The notes under the pieces: generated by a model
Database searches by the model: none
What the model was told of the DNA's origin: nothing
Seen by the model: the letters and a program-made list of their open reading frames with translations, nothing else
In this document: positions 17,270 through 25,689 of the stretch, one piece after another
How the letters are laid out: every line of letters begins with the position of its first letter
Position numbering within the stretch: position 1 is the stretch's first letter
NCBI GenBank assembly: GCA_022226935.1
Contig: CP092081.1
Location: forward strand, 647,176-711,175
DNA length: 64,000 nucleotides
Reading direction: 5' to 3'
Source of the DNA: Nitrospira sp.
Lineage (GTDB): Bacteria > Nitrospirota > Nitrospiria > Nitrospirales > Nitrospiraceae
Program-made: the position numbers and the translations under genes

Positions 17270-17659
17270 GTGCAAATCATCCAAGACATAAAATGGATCA
17301 TCGCATCGTGCATAGTGCTGACCAGCCTCATCATCCCCGGTGTTGACCCTGTGATGGGCGCGGAGGAGCACGATTGGCTCAATGCGATGATGCAGGCGGT
17401 GTTGGCTGAGCAGGCGAAGAAGGAGGAGACCGGAGATCGGTTTACGCCCTATGTCGCGCAATTGGCGACGGTGCGCGCCCATTTGCTCAACGGCGAGAGC
17501 GAAGCCGTGTATCGGACGATGAATCGGTTCATGGAGATGCTCCAAGCGCGGGAGGAGGACATTTCAGCAGAGGCGGCGGACCGGCTCTTCGACTATTGTT
17601 ATCTCGTGACGCCGGCGCGCTATCACGATGTGTCCCGGCATCTCCACCGAGTGAGCTGA
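17270..17659 (+). CDS. Exported protein of unknown function
   Basis: Protein of 129 residues. GTG 17270 is preceded by an excellent GAGGAGG site; the frame is open upstream but overlaps the promoter region. Residues 1-31 form a signal peptide (WIIASCIVLTSLIIPG, then PVMGAEE). The mature part is helical and charged, with AQLATVRAHLLNGESEAVYRT, and contains one cysteine. No family is recognised. It has its own sigma-54-like promoter and converges on the large CHAT-domain gene. Confidence 0.6.
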   Translation: MQIIQDIKWIIASCIVLTSLIIPGVDPVMGAEEHDWLNAMMQAVLAEQAKKEETGDRFTPYVAQLATVRAHLLNGESEAVYRTMNRFMEMLQAREEDISAEAADRLFDYCYLVTPARYHDVSRHLHRVS

Positions 17660-17725
17660 GATACGATGGCAGCACGGCCGCCGTGGAGCGCGTAGAAGCG
17701 AAAAAGATCTCTGGTTATCTCGCGA

Positions 17726-20700
17726 CTACCGGCGATGTCGAGAGCCTCTGTCAGACCTCAGGATGAGTTTCGCGGTGGCCTGGCCGTAGTGCTGGTAGGC
17801 ACCCCACGTCGATCCGAGATCGAGAATCTCACCACGCGCCTTGGCCAGCGCGCTGCCGAGGTCAGCCCCCTCGAGTGCTTCTGAATAGAACACCTTGGCA
17901 AAGGTGAGTGCAGCCGCGTGATCCACGGGCCACCCGGTGCCGATATAGTTCTGCACACCTCGTTCGAAAAACGCCTGGGCCAATCCTGCGAGACTGCGGT
18001 TCGATTCTTCGAGACCAAACGGTTTACCGGATCGAACGACGCCGGAGAAGCATGCGTTAGCAAAGATCAGGCGCGGAACGCGCCGCGCGCGGAAGATATC
18101 TTTGGCGGAAAGTACGTGCGCTTTACCGAAGATCCAACCACTGTGGTCGGGATTCTTTTCATCAAAGTCGCCGTGTCCCGAGTAATGAATCAGATCGAAT
18201 TCTTCACTCAGGATCAGCGCCAGCAGTTCAACGGGATCACATTCATTCGCTCCAATGCGTTGCTCAATGATGAGATCCAGCCTCTCCTGTTCCTTGATGG
18301 TTTGCAGAATCTGTACGACGGTGCGCCCCTCCTCTCGCGCTCCAGGCAATTGCAATTCGGCCTCAGGGGCCGGATCGGCGATCACGAGGACGCGCAGACG
18401 ATCGGCAGTTTGGGGCGCGATCAGGCCCGGCGGACCCGACAAGGTGGTGCGGAATTGTCGTGTCAGTTGCCGCCCCGGCCCGTAGAAGATCGATTTTCCA
18501 TGTTGTTCGAACGCTGCCATTTCCCAGGGGAAAGCGGCGGTTGAACGATCGACCATCAGCGTGAGCGGGCTGACCTCCAGCATGTCTTGAAAGTCTTCGG
18601 GCATGAGATAGCTGTGAAGGAGTTTGCCGTATTTCTTCTGGTCCTCCTGGCCCCGAGAGCTCATCAAAAAATCGGCCGCACCCTCTGCATAGGCGGACTG
18701 AATGGCAATCTCACGAACCGGTATTACCGCCTGTTCTCTGATGGCCGAAAATCGGAAGATGTCGCCGTCCCGTTCGATCGTGATCCGGCTGCCCTTCATG
18801 GTATCCCCATTCGGAGACCGCGACACGTCTTTGCGCCGCGCGCGCTTCGGCGACGTCCGTTCCGTGATGCGTAACTTCAATCCATCGTTCTGATTTGCTG
18901 CAATCTGCTGTAACAGATGCCTGATAGTCGTGAACCGTTTCTCGTCATACTCCACGATGCGTAGGGTAGTGAGGCGCTCCTGCCGGCCGAGCCGCTTGAG
19001 CGCGGCACTTACCCCTTCCAGCATTCCCTCGATGGCCTGTTCCAAGGAAAGATTGCCCTCTCCTGAGCCAATGACGACGGTCGCGAATTCACGCCAGCCG
19101 AGTGCGGTGATGCCATAGGTCACATTGGCGAACAGGAGGTCGAGATCTTCACGGTTGAATCGCCCGTATTCGCCCATGCCTGCAAGGATCACGGTGTCGG
19201 CTGCAAGCGCCTTCTGCGTGTTGGGAATGAGAAAGACTTCGCCCACGCCTCCACCGATCAGGCCCCGCTTGACCGCCTTGGAAATCCAGAACTCGAGTGC
19301 ATGGTCAAGTGCCCCGACCGCCCGCACCGGCGGCACGCCTCGATAATGGCCTACCACCACCGCCGGCGACTTCACATCACGAATGTCGCCCCGCACGATC
19401 TCAATGTTCAGCATGATGGTTTCTCGTGCCGGTGTGTGTGCTCCCGGTCCGTCGCCGGTCATTGCTGGTATCGCAGCGGGCGCTGTGCGGGTGACAGGAG
19501 GCGCTTGGGCCATGATGGCCTGCCTGAGCAATGCTTCGGCCTGACGGCGTTCGGCTGCATTGCTTCGGTTGGCTTGTGATGCTTCGGCGATCCGGCGAAT
19601 CTGCTCGGCCTCTTGACGATCTTGAACAGCCCGAACGCGGGGGGATGTCAGCGCGCGAACCGCGCGCGGTGCAACCGGTTCCATCGGCAGAGCCCCGGTT
19701 TTGCCGGTTCGCAAGATTTCGTCGATGGCTTCAAGAACCTGATCATGCTTCTGCAGATCGCCATGGATTTCCTCGACGTAATAGGTCGGCACCCCTGGCA
19801 ATAGCCCGAGGGCATGGGGGACGCGACCATCGCCTCTTAAGCTCGTGTCGAATTCGAACATGCCCGGGAGCTCAATGCGAAGACCCGTCAGCGTCTCTTG
19901 ATTGCAGCCCGCAATATAGGTCATGCGCTCAGGATCGATGGTGGGCGCCGCGGCAAGATCTTCATGGAATTTCCTTGCCCGCGCGAGGTGCGCGGCCACG
20001 ATGGGATAGCGTCCCCACTTGCCGCTCTCGTAGAGGCCTTGTTCGGAAGAAGCAAGCTTGGCGGGGGAGGGTAGCAATTGATAACTGCCCACGAATCCAT
20101 TCAGGATATCCAGGACCTCGTCCAAGTCGTGGGTCAAATCCGCTGCGGCCAGCCTTCTGACAAGTTTGTCTCCGGCGACCATCGCGTTGGCGATGGCGTA
20201 GGAACCGTAATTCGGCGTGCCGAGCATAATGAGCCGGCCGCCCTGAATTTTCTTGGGCTCCAGCATGGCTTTCCACACTTTGGGATATAGCCGGATGAAA
20301 TTCCTCGACACCAGGCCGCCCATGGAATGGGCAACCAGGTGCACCGGCTGGTCCTTGAATTTTGTTTCAATGAGGGCGTTGAGATTGTCGGCCGCCTGGT
20401 CGAGGTCCTTCCGCCAGTCGTAGGCAAAGGGTTCAACATTCCAGTAGGCCTTGAGCCAGAGAATCGTTTCAGCAGAACTGTCCTTGTCGAGCCCGCTTGG
20501 TTGGACCCGCAGCCCGGAGTTCGCTTCCTGAGTCCCATCCTTGTCGAGCCGAAGTTTCGCGATCCCTCCGCGGATGAGTTTGAGAAAACTGACCCAGATG
20601 ACATCGTCATCACCGTCCTCGGTCACGGATAACTCGGAACCCATAATCCCCGGAAGGAAGATAATATTCCCTCGCAAGGGGCCCCGTTCTTGTCGAGCTA

Positions 20701-20899
20701 CGCGAACACGCTCGGCCAGTCTCTGCAGTCTTTCGTACTTTTCCTGGCCAAAATGGTCTCGTAGGGCCTGATCCGACGCGGTTGGTGATGTTCTCCCTCG
20801 TGTGGAGGGTGTCAGCTGCGCTTCAAACTCGTCCCAATCCATTTCGCGGACCCAACGGTCAGCGTCAACTGGCTTCATCACCTGTCGTTTTTTACGCAT
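17726..20899 (-). CDS. Lipase-like / M17-N-like / CHAT-protease fusion
   Basis: Protein of 1057 residues with three parts. Residues about 75-400 are an LCAT/PGAP1-like alpha/beta hydrolase: oxyanion LPGIMGSEL (82-90), nucleophile Ser192 in AHSMGG, candidate Asp357 in RGDGRVP and His379. Residues about 497-665 resemble the N-terminal macro-like domain of M17 leucyl aminopeptidase, without the catalytic domain. The C-terminus from about 780 is a CHAT caspase-like protease with His909 in HYSGHG and Cys950 in NACFSG. All catalytic residues are present. ATG 20899 has TAGGAG upstream. It follows a TIR-like gene on the same strand by 183 bases, suggesting a two-gene conflict or signalling system; that function is inference. 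Confidence 0.85.
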   Translation of the reverse strand: MRKKRQVMKPVDADRWVREMDWDEFEAQLTPSTRGRTSPTASDQALRDHFGQEKYERLQRLAERVRVARQERGPLRGNIIFLPGIMGSELSVTEDGDDDVIWVSFLKLIRGGIAKLRLDKDGTQEANSGLRVQPSGLDKDSSAETILWLKAYWNVEPFAYDWRKDLDQAADNLNALIETKFKDQPVHLVAHSMGGLVSRNFIRLYPKVWKAMLEPKKIQGGRLIMLGTPNYGSYAIANAMVAGDKLVRRLAAADLTHDLDEVLDILNGFVGSYQLLPSPAKLASSEQGLYESGKWGRYPIVAAHLARARKFHEDLAAAPTIDPERMTYIAGCNQETLTGLRIELPGMFEFDTSLRGDGRVPHALGLLPGVPTYYVEEIHGDLQKHDQVLEAIDEILRTGKTGALPMEPVAPRAVRALTSPRVRAVQDRQEAEQIRRIAEASQANRSNAAERRQAEALLRQAIMAQAPPVTRTAPAAIPAMTGDGPGAHTPARETIMLNIEIVRGDIRDVKSPAVVVGHYRGVPPVRAVGALDHALEFWISKAVKRGLIGGGVGEVFLIPNTQKALAADTVILAGMGEYGRFNREDLDLLFANVTYGITALGWREFATVVIGSGEGNLSLEQAIEGMLEGVSAALKRLGRQERLTTLRIVEYDEKRFTTIRHLLQQIAANQNDGLKLRITERTSPKRARRKDVSRSPNGDTMKGSRITIERDGDIFRFSAIREQAVIPVREIAIQSAYAEGAADFLMSSRGQEDQKKYGKLLHSYLMPEDFQDMLEVSPLTLMVDRSTAAFPWEMAAFEQHGKSIFYGPGRQLTRQFRTTLSGPPGLIAPQTADRLRVLVIADPAPEAELQLPGAREEGRTVVQILQTIKEQERLDLIIEQRIGANECDPVELLALILSEEFDLIHYSGHGDFDEKNPDHSGWIFGKAHVLSAKDIFRARRVPRLIFANACFSGVVRSGKPFGLEESNRSLAGLAQAFFERGVQNYIGTGWPVDHAAALTFAKVFYSEALEGADLGSALAKARGEILDLGSTWGAYQHYGQATAKLILRSDRGSRHRR

Positions 20900-21082
20900 C
20901 CCTCACTCCTAATCTCACCGCGAATCCGTTTCAACTTCCCCGCTAGAGCATGCTCGAAGCAGGCTCATTTCCTGTCACTCGCCTGGAGGGTTTCCTTCAA
21001 AAAAGTGTCACTATCGAGTCCCATGCCTCAACGACTTTCAAGGCGATGCCAGCGTATTCTGGGGCAGAAGGCGAAATTTGTA

Positions 21083-21559
21083 CTAGCGGCATGGCGGCAA
21101 CCAGGGCTTCCCGGCAATGATCCAGTTTTTATAGACCGTGGAAAAATGCCCGAGCGCGCCTAACTTCTTCTTGAACTGTAAGAGCGAAAACACATCGTCA
21201 TTCAAGGCGCCGGTTGAAATCGGCGCGTCCTTAAAATAGGTGAAGATGACCGGCTTATTCGTTGCCTTGAACTGCCCGAAGGCGGTTTCAAACTCTTCTT
21301 CGGTGTACTTTCCGACCTTGGTAAAGAACAGCATCACGAAAATATCGCAGCCTCGAATCGCCTGGTTGTATTCATCCTGCAGCCGGGTTTGGGACACCGC
21401 GTCGAGAAAATCTTCCCAGATGACCAGTTCCAGAAATGCCCCCTTCTCGATCCAGTCCTTATTTTTCCGGTTGAGAAAGATTTCAAACTGTCGCCGATCG
21501 GCTTCTAATTCCGCGGAGGAAGCCAGAAATAGTTTTGTCTTCTGGGTCATGATCGTCAT
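21083..21559 (-). CDS. TIR-like (DUF4062-type) protein, apparently truncated
   Basis: Protein of 158 residues (or 155 from ATG 21550). It matches the TIR-like N-terminal domain found in prokaryotic NLR-type proteins: KLFLASSAELEADRRQFE, LVIWEDFLDAVSQTRLQDEY, CDIFVMLFFTKVGKYTEEEF and FGQFKATNKPVIFTYF. Family members continue after the YKN motif with a conserved helix; here the frame turns into an unrelated 13-residue end and stops, so the 3' end looks truncated or recombined. The acidic cluster after KVGKYT contains the candidate catalytic Glu of NAD-cleaving TIRs. It lies upstream of the lipase-CHAT gene on the same strand. Confidence 0.72.
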   Translation of the reverse strand: MTIMTQKTKLFLASSAELEADRRQFEIFLNRKNKDWIEKGAFLELVIWEDFLDAVSQTRLQDEYNQAIRGCDIFVMLFFTKVGKYTEEEFETAFGQFKATNKPVIFTYFKDAPISTGALNDDVFSLLQFKKKLGALGHFSTVYKNWIIAGKPWLPPCR

Positions 21560-21923
21560 CCCGTAAGTGGCGGCGAATTTTCTCCTTGTGCGGCGATTTC
21601 GTCAAGTGTTGAGTGATGAGAGCTTACGTAATACAACCATTCTGTAAAGTGGCTGGTAGGGGGCAGCGAAGCGCGCCGTGGTGCTCAAGCCGTAGTGATT
21701 TCTGCTTGAAGGGTTCGCAACGGTCCATGTGAAGGTCCGTCGCGCTAGCCGCGGCACGGTTGTGATCTAAGCTGAGGCCGGGCAGCCAATATAGCCTATC
21801 CTGAGCACTTTGGGTGGAGAGGGTTTAGAGTGGGTAGCGGTCTGATGTTATTTGCCTCATTGCATGCTTGGGGCGAAGGGTATGCAGAGGGAATGCAAGT
21901 GTCCGCTGAGGAGGCTAAGTGGG
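21560..21923. other. Spacer without recognisable gene
   Basis: No supportable reading frame. It separates the TIR-like gene from a cytochrome c gene, both on the minus strand. It contains the presumed promoter of the TIR-like gene; a weak TTTACA-16-TAAGCT pair can be seen on the minus strand but is not convincing. Confidence 0.4.
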
Positions 21924-22358
21924 TTAGTACGGACTTTTGCCGGGAGTCGATGCGCTCTGTCTGAGCGCGGCGAGGTAAGCAAGGAGGTCCGTGATGTCCT
22001 GATCAGTCAGCGTCGAGTCCGGGAACATGCCGCTTCCCGGATGGCCCTCCCGGATCGCGCGAAAGCGAGCCTTGTTGTCTTTTAGGGTCTGTACCGCGCG
22101 ATTGCGAAGGTCCGGCGCCATAGCCGACTGCTTTGCGATCGCAGCCACGGTATCAGGTTTCAGAGAGGGCTTCTTGTCGATCACGCCATCCACGCCGTGG
22201 CAGTAATGACAAATCCCCTTGCCGTTAAAGAGCGCCTGGCCTCGTATGGCATCACCCTTCAGGGCTGTGCCTGCGTCTGTCGCCTCTGCCTCAGTGTGGG
22301 ATACGGCGGAGAGCAGGACCATCAGCATCAATCCGTAGAACAGCAGGCGTGGGTGCAT
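21924..22358 (-). CDS. Exported mono-heme cytochrome c
   Basis: Class I cytochrome of 144 residues with a signal peptide (about 1-25) and heme motif CHYCH inside GKGICHYCHG. A candidate axial Met is in HPGSGMFPD, followed by the usual C-terminal helix LTDQDITDLLAYLAAL. ATG 22358 has AAAGGA about ten bases upstream. It is monocistronic in a mixed region, with no clear functional partner. Confidence 0.87.
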   Translation of the reverse strand: MHPRLLFYGLMLMVLLSAVSHTEAEATDAGTALKGDAIRGQALFNGKGICHYCHGVDGVIDKKPSLKPDTVAAIAKQSAMAPDLRNRAVQTLKDNKARFRAIREGHPGSGMFPDSTLTDQDITDLLAYLAALRQSASTPGKSPY

Positions 22359-22494
22359 GGCGTCTGTCCTTTAGATGAAAGGCTCCAGGGCAGTATGCCG
22401 CGGCAATATCAGGAACGCAATGCCATTGATCGCCCTACATTCTCTCCTCTCCGGACTTCTAATGCTGCCAGTACCTCTCCTCCGTCGACTGCCT

Positions 22495-22503
22495 TGGTAT
22501 AAT
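22495..22503 (+). promoter_or_regulatory. Extended -10 promoter element
   Basis: TGGTATAAT is a perfect extended -10 (TGn plus TATAAT). No good -35 box is visible at the right distance, as is common for extended -10 promoters. It lies about 90 bases ahead of the repeat-protein start at 22596. Confidence 0.45.
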
Positions 22504-22595
22504 GGGGCACCACTCCGTAGCCCATGTTGCCGGATGCGGGTCATGTTGTGTCGGCAACGCAGGATGAACACCGAGTCGCGATGAGGAGGGAAGAC

Positions 22596-22982
22596 ATGAA
22601 GGCGCCAAAACGTATCTCCAAGACCGGCGAGATAAAAAAGACCACGTCCTCTAATCCGTTGGCCCGCAAGGCCCTGGCGGCGAAACAGCGACAGAAGAAA
22701 GACGATGTGACTGCCGCAATGGAGTTCGCCCAGCGGAAAGGCGCAGCAGAGAGCTCCCCGAGGATTTCCGCCGCATTGACGCGAACCGTCGAGGCGGCGA
22801 AGCGTCGGCATAAGAAGGCGGTGATCACGGCGGCCATGGAAGAATCGCAGCGAGGGGCCGATATTCGGCGCGCGCCGCAATCGGAGGCGTTGGAGCGAAC
22901 GGTGGCAGCCAACGAGCGTCGGCGCGCAAAGGCGGCTATCACCGCGGCTATGAAAGAGTCTCAACGCCGGTCGGATTCCTGA
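22596..22982 (+). CDS. Basic protein with three internal repeats
   Basis: Protein of 128 residues, strongly basic and helical. ATG 22596 follows GAGGAGGG. The sequence contains three copies of a unit of about 38 residues, marked by TAAM at residues 39, 78 and 116 and by preceding Lys/Arg-rich helices (AAKQRQKKDDV, AAKRRHKKAVI, AANERRRAKAAI). There is no signal peptide or membrane segment. The composition suggests nucleic-acid binding, but no family is recognised. The repeats have diverged at the protein level, so this is not a recent DNA duplication. Confidence 0.62.
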   Translation: MKAPKRISKTGEIKKTTSSNPLARKALAAKQRQKKDDVTAAMEFAQRKGAAESSPRISAALTRTVEAAKRRHKKAVITAAMEESQRGADIRRAPQSEALERTVAANERRRAKAAITAAMKESQRRSDS

Positions 22983-23060
22983 AGATTGAAGAGGGTCGCA
23001 GGAGTCATGCCGTATTGATGAGGCAGCGGTAATCTCACCCCCTCATTGCCACACAAGTGG

Positions 23061-23305
23061 TGAGGCACGTTGCGAACGGAGCACAAGGCAAAAGGAAAGG
23101 TCCGGCATCGTCCCCTGACCCCTCGCCAGCGAGAAGTGTTGCAATTATCGCGGAAGGACGGGGGACGAAAGAGGTCGTCTTGTTGCTCCCCATCGCGGTC
23201 AAGACCGTCGAATTCTACAAGTTCCCGATTATGGACCAGCTGAACCTCCACTCCACCGTCGCGCTCGCAAAACCTGCCATCATCGCAGGACTTGTTCGCC
23301 CGTAG
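23061..23305 (+). pseudogene. Frameshifted remnant of a LuxR/NarL-type response regulator
   Basis: The DNA encodes the C-terminal HTH domain of a NarL-family regulator split over two frames. One frame gives RPLTPRQREVLQL; a single missing base at about 23146 then moves the match to the next frame, which continues AEGRGTKEVVLLLPIAVK, TVEFYKF and MDQLNLHSTVALAKPAIIAG to a stop at 23305. These are the helices of a GerE/LuxR HTH. No receiver domain is found upstream, so both truncation and frameshift are present. Confidence 0.75.
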
Positions 23306-23768
23306 TCTGTGAGAGCCGCCACTTCACCCGCGTGCTGGCCTCAAGTGCACTTCTCAGTTTTCACGATCCCGCGTTCAGGGTGGGGGGCTATATCTTTTCC
23401 TCCACGGAGCAAGTGGTGACAACGCATGATGCCTGATCATTTGTGAGCCGATGTTCGGCTGGTCCGGCTCGATCCTTTGCATGGACGGCCAACGTTTGTT
23501 GTCAATGGTCTCACCCGATCCACCGTCGAACAGGTCGTTCAGGCTGTACGGCACATTCGCACATGAATGGAGCGTTCGGTGGCCGCGTATTTCGGCGAGT
23601 GGTGCTATAGGTAGTGGCGAATACTATTCGGCCCCCAATTATTGTGTCAGCATATGTCTGGCTCGCATCTGCAGAAAATTCGTCGTGTGAAGTCTTGAAA
23701 AATCTGTTAGGGTTGGGGCGCATTTGCCTTGATGGGTACATCGTCCGCCGCGATCCGGGGAGGTCTCT
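23306..23768. other. Spacer after the regulator remnant
   Basis: No supportable gene. The short frames lack ribosome sites and conserved motifs. It probably includes degraded sequence, given the adjacent pseudogene. Confidence 0.4.
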
Positions 23769-23939
23769 ATGCGTAGTCCTCAACTTGATCCGACCATGAC
23801 ACGGACACTCACCTGCCTCCACATGCGACTCATTGATCGCATCCGTTGTGAGGACGAGGACGAACCTCCTCGCTACCGATGCCTGGAGTGCGGGGCGGTC
23901 ATTGAAGACCCGGAACCTCAGGCCCGGCCTTCCACATAA
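23769..23939 (+). CDS. Small cysteine-rich zinc-ribbon protein (56 residues)
   Basis: A short gene starting at ATG 23769 with GGGGAGG six bases upstream. The product has TCLHMRLIDRIRC, an acidic linker EDEDEPP and YRCLECGAVIEDPEP, so a Cys/His-x2 knuckle pairs with a CxxC knuckle. The strong ribosome site and zinc-ribbon pattern support it as real despite its length. Function unknown; small ribbons of this kind often contact RNA, DNA or a partner protein. Confidence 0.55.
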   Translation: MRSPQLDPTMTRTLTCLHMRLIDRIRCEDEDEPPRYRCLECGAVIEDPEPQARPST

Positions 23940-24300
23940 AACAGCGTCTGCGTTTGCCGCCAGTAACCTCCTCTGCTGCGGAATCCCGGTTCGTGCCGAT
24001 TCGATTGCCTGCTCGCGCCGCATGATTTTTGCGCGCGCTTCAGCGATTGCGGCCTTCTCCTTTTTTGCGAGAGCATTCGAGAATGTGTGTGTCGAGAGGT
24101 TTCCTCTGGGCCGAGGCGGTAAGCGGTGTGATGCGCGGAAGGTAGTTCGTTGCAACCTATCGGAGGAGGGCGGCTGAGACGTCGCGAGCCGAGCCGTGGG
24201 CGGTTGCAGGACGGGAGATCATCCAGTAGAGTAAATCAATCCTTTCGTCAGTCTGATCGGGGGCGTTCCCTTCTCTACCATGTTACAAGGAGTCCTGCAG
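23940..24300. other. Spacer ahead of the DUF2238 genes
   Basis: No supportable gene. The ribosome site AAGGAG of the next gene lies at 24287-24292, inside an apparent longer frame that begins with ATG 24280. No convincing promoter was recognised. Confidence 0.4.
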
Positions 24301-24939
24301 GTGAGTCGCAACAAATTGATCTCAATCGGCCTGCTCCTCTGGTATCTGGTGGTATCGATCTGGATGGCGCAGGCGCCGGTCGATCCTCAATTCTGGTTGT
24401 TGGCAAGCATTCTTCCGGCCCTTTTCGTCGTCCTGCTGGTGGCGACGCACCGGATTCTCCCCCTGTCGCATACCTCGTATGCGCTCATCACGGCCTTCCT
24501 CACTTTGCATACGATCGGCGTGCATTATACGTATGCCGAGGTGCCGGTCGGGTTGTGGATGGACAAGGTATTGCATCTCGGGCGCAACCATTTTGATCGC
24601 ATCGTGCATTTCAGTTTCGGCTTCCTGCTCGCCTATCCGATGGAGGAACTGTTTCGGTTGAGCGCGAGCATCCGGGGATGGGTGGTGTATTACCTGCCCG
24701 TCATGACCGTCCTTGGGTTGAGTGGGCTATGGGAAATCATTGAATCGTGGGTGGCTCGCGCCGTGCATCCGGAACTGGGCGTAACGTATTTAGGGTCGCA
24801 GGGAGATATCTGGGATGCGCAGAAAGATATGGCCGCGGCACTCTATGGCGCGCTGCTTTCGATGACACTCTTGCTGGTGGTGCGCGCGTTACGAGGGGCG
24901 GAGACAGCGCTGGAGTCTGAGGCGGCGTTCTCAGAGTAG
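24301..24939 (+). CDS. DUF2238 (YjdF-family) membrane protein, first copy
   Basis: Integral membrane protein of 212 residues with about six helices. GTG 24301 is the start, because the AAGGAGT ribosome site lies between it and the in-frame ATG 24280. Family features include HTIGVHYTYAEVP, a conserved FDRIVHF and the late GDIWDAQKDMAAAL. Conserved His and acidic residues lie next to helices, suggesting a metal or proton function, but the role of the family is unknown. A related second copy starts 11 bases downstream. Confidence 0.83.
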   Translation: MSRNKLISIGLLLWYLVVSIWMAQAPVDPQFWLLASILPALFVVLLVATHRILPLSHTSYALITAFLTLHTIGVHYTYAEVPVGLWMDKVLHLGRNHFDRIVHFSFGFLLAYPMEELFRLSASIRGWVVYYLPVMTVLGLSGLWEIIESWVARAVHPELGVTYLGSQGDIWDAQKDMAAALYGALLSMTLLLVVRALRGAETALESEAAFSE

Positions 24940-24950
24940 CCTGCAAAAAC

Positions 24951-25634
24951 ATGCTTGTGAACACCATGCAGCAACGGGGGCCTGCGCAGGCGGGCCATCG
25001 CCGGATCGCGACGGGACTGTTGCTCGGCTATGGCGTCATCTGGATCTGGCTGGCCATCAACCCGGTCAATCGCCATGATTGGTTTTTGGAAAATCTCCTC
25101 GCCGTCGGACTCGTTGCAGTCCTTGCCCTGACCTATCGGCGGTTCGCGTTTTCTGTCGCCTCCTACTCGCTCATTGCCGCGTTCATGGTGCTGCACGCCA
25201 TCGGCGCCCATTACACCTATTCGGAAGTGCCGTTCGGATTTTGGCTCAAGGAGGTGCTGGCGTTGAGCCGGAACCCTTTCGACCGGCTCGTCCATTTTGC
25301 CTATGGCTTGCTCCTGGTCTATCCCTTGCGGGAATTGTTGGTGCGCCTGGCGGGATTGCCGGGGCGCTGGTCCTATGTGATGCCGGTGAGCAGCATTCTT
25401 GCGCAGAGCGCGTTCTTTGAAGTGATTGAAGCGATCGTGGCCATGATCGTCAGTCCGGAATTGGGGAGCATGTATCTGGGAACTCAAGGCGACGAATGGG
25501 ATGCCCAAAAGGACATGGCGGCGGCTTTTGGCGGCGCCGTTATCACCATGTTCATGACTGCCGCACTGTTCAGCCCTCACCACGCGCAGGAACCGCCGTC
25601 CCCGCACCGCTCTGCGCCGAGCGTAGCCCATTAG
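24951..25634 (+). CDS. DUF2238 (YjdF-family) membrane protein, second copy
   Basis: Paralogue of the preceding gene, 227 residues, with the same landmarks: HAIGAHYTYSEVP, FDRLVHFAYG, PELGSMYLGTQGDEWDAQKDMAAAF. ATG 24951 is used; ATG 24966 is also possible and neither has a good ribosome site, so translation may be coupled to the first copy. The two proteins are clearly diverged, so the tandem duplication is old. A hetero-oligomeric membrane complex is possible. Confidence 0.82.
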   Translation: MLVNTMQQRGPAQAGHRRIATGLLLGYGVIWIWLAINPVNRHDWFLENLLAVGLVAVLALTYRRFAFSVASYSLIAAFMVLHAIGAHYTYSEVPFGFWLKEVLALSRNPFDRLVHFAYGLLLVYPLRELLVRLAGLPGRWSYVMPVSSILAQSAFFEVIEAIVAMIVSPELGSMYLGTQGDEWDAQKDMAAAFGGAVITMFMTAALFSPHHAQEPPSPHRSAPSVAH

Positions 25635-25689
25635 GTTGGCTGCGCGTGAGGCGTCATGCCGCTCGGGCGCCTCTCTCATGGAGCCGACA

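Noticed and set aside
22371-22964. Long minus-strand frame opposite the basic repeat protein
   Set aside because: Composition rich in Arg, Leu and Cys, no ribosome site, and it mirrors the Lys/Arg repeats of the plus-strand gene. The plus-strand frame has a strong ribosome site and helical repeats.
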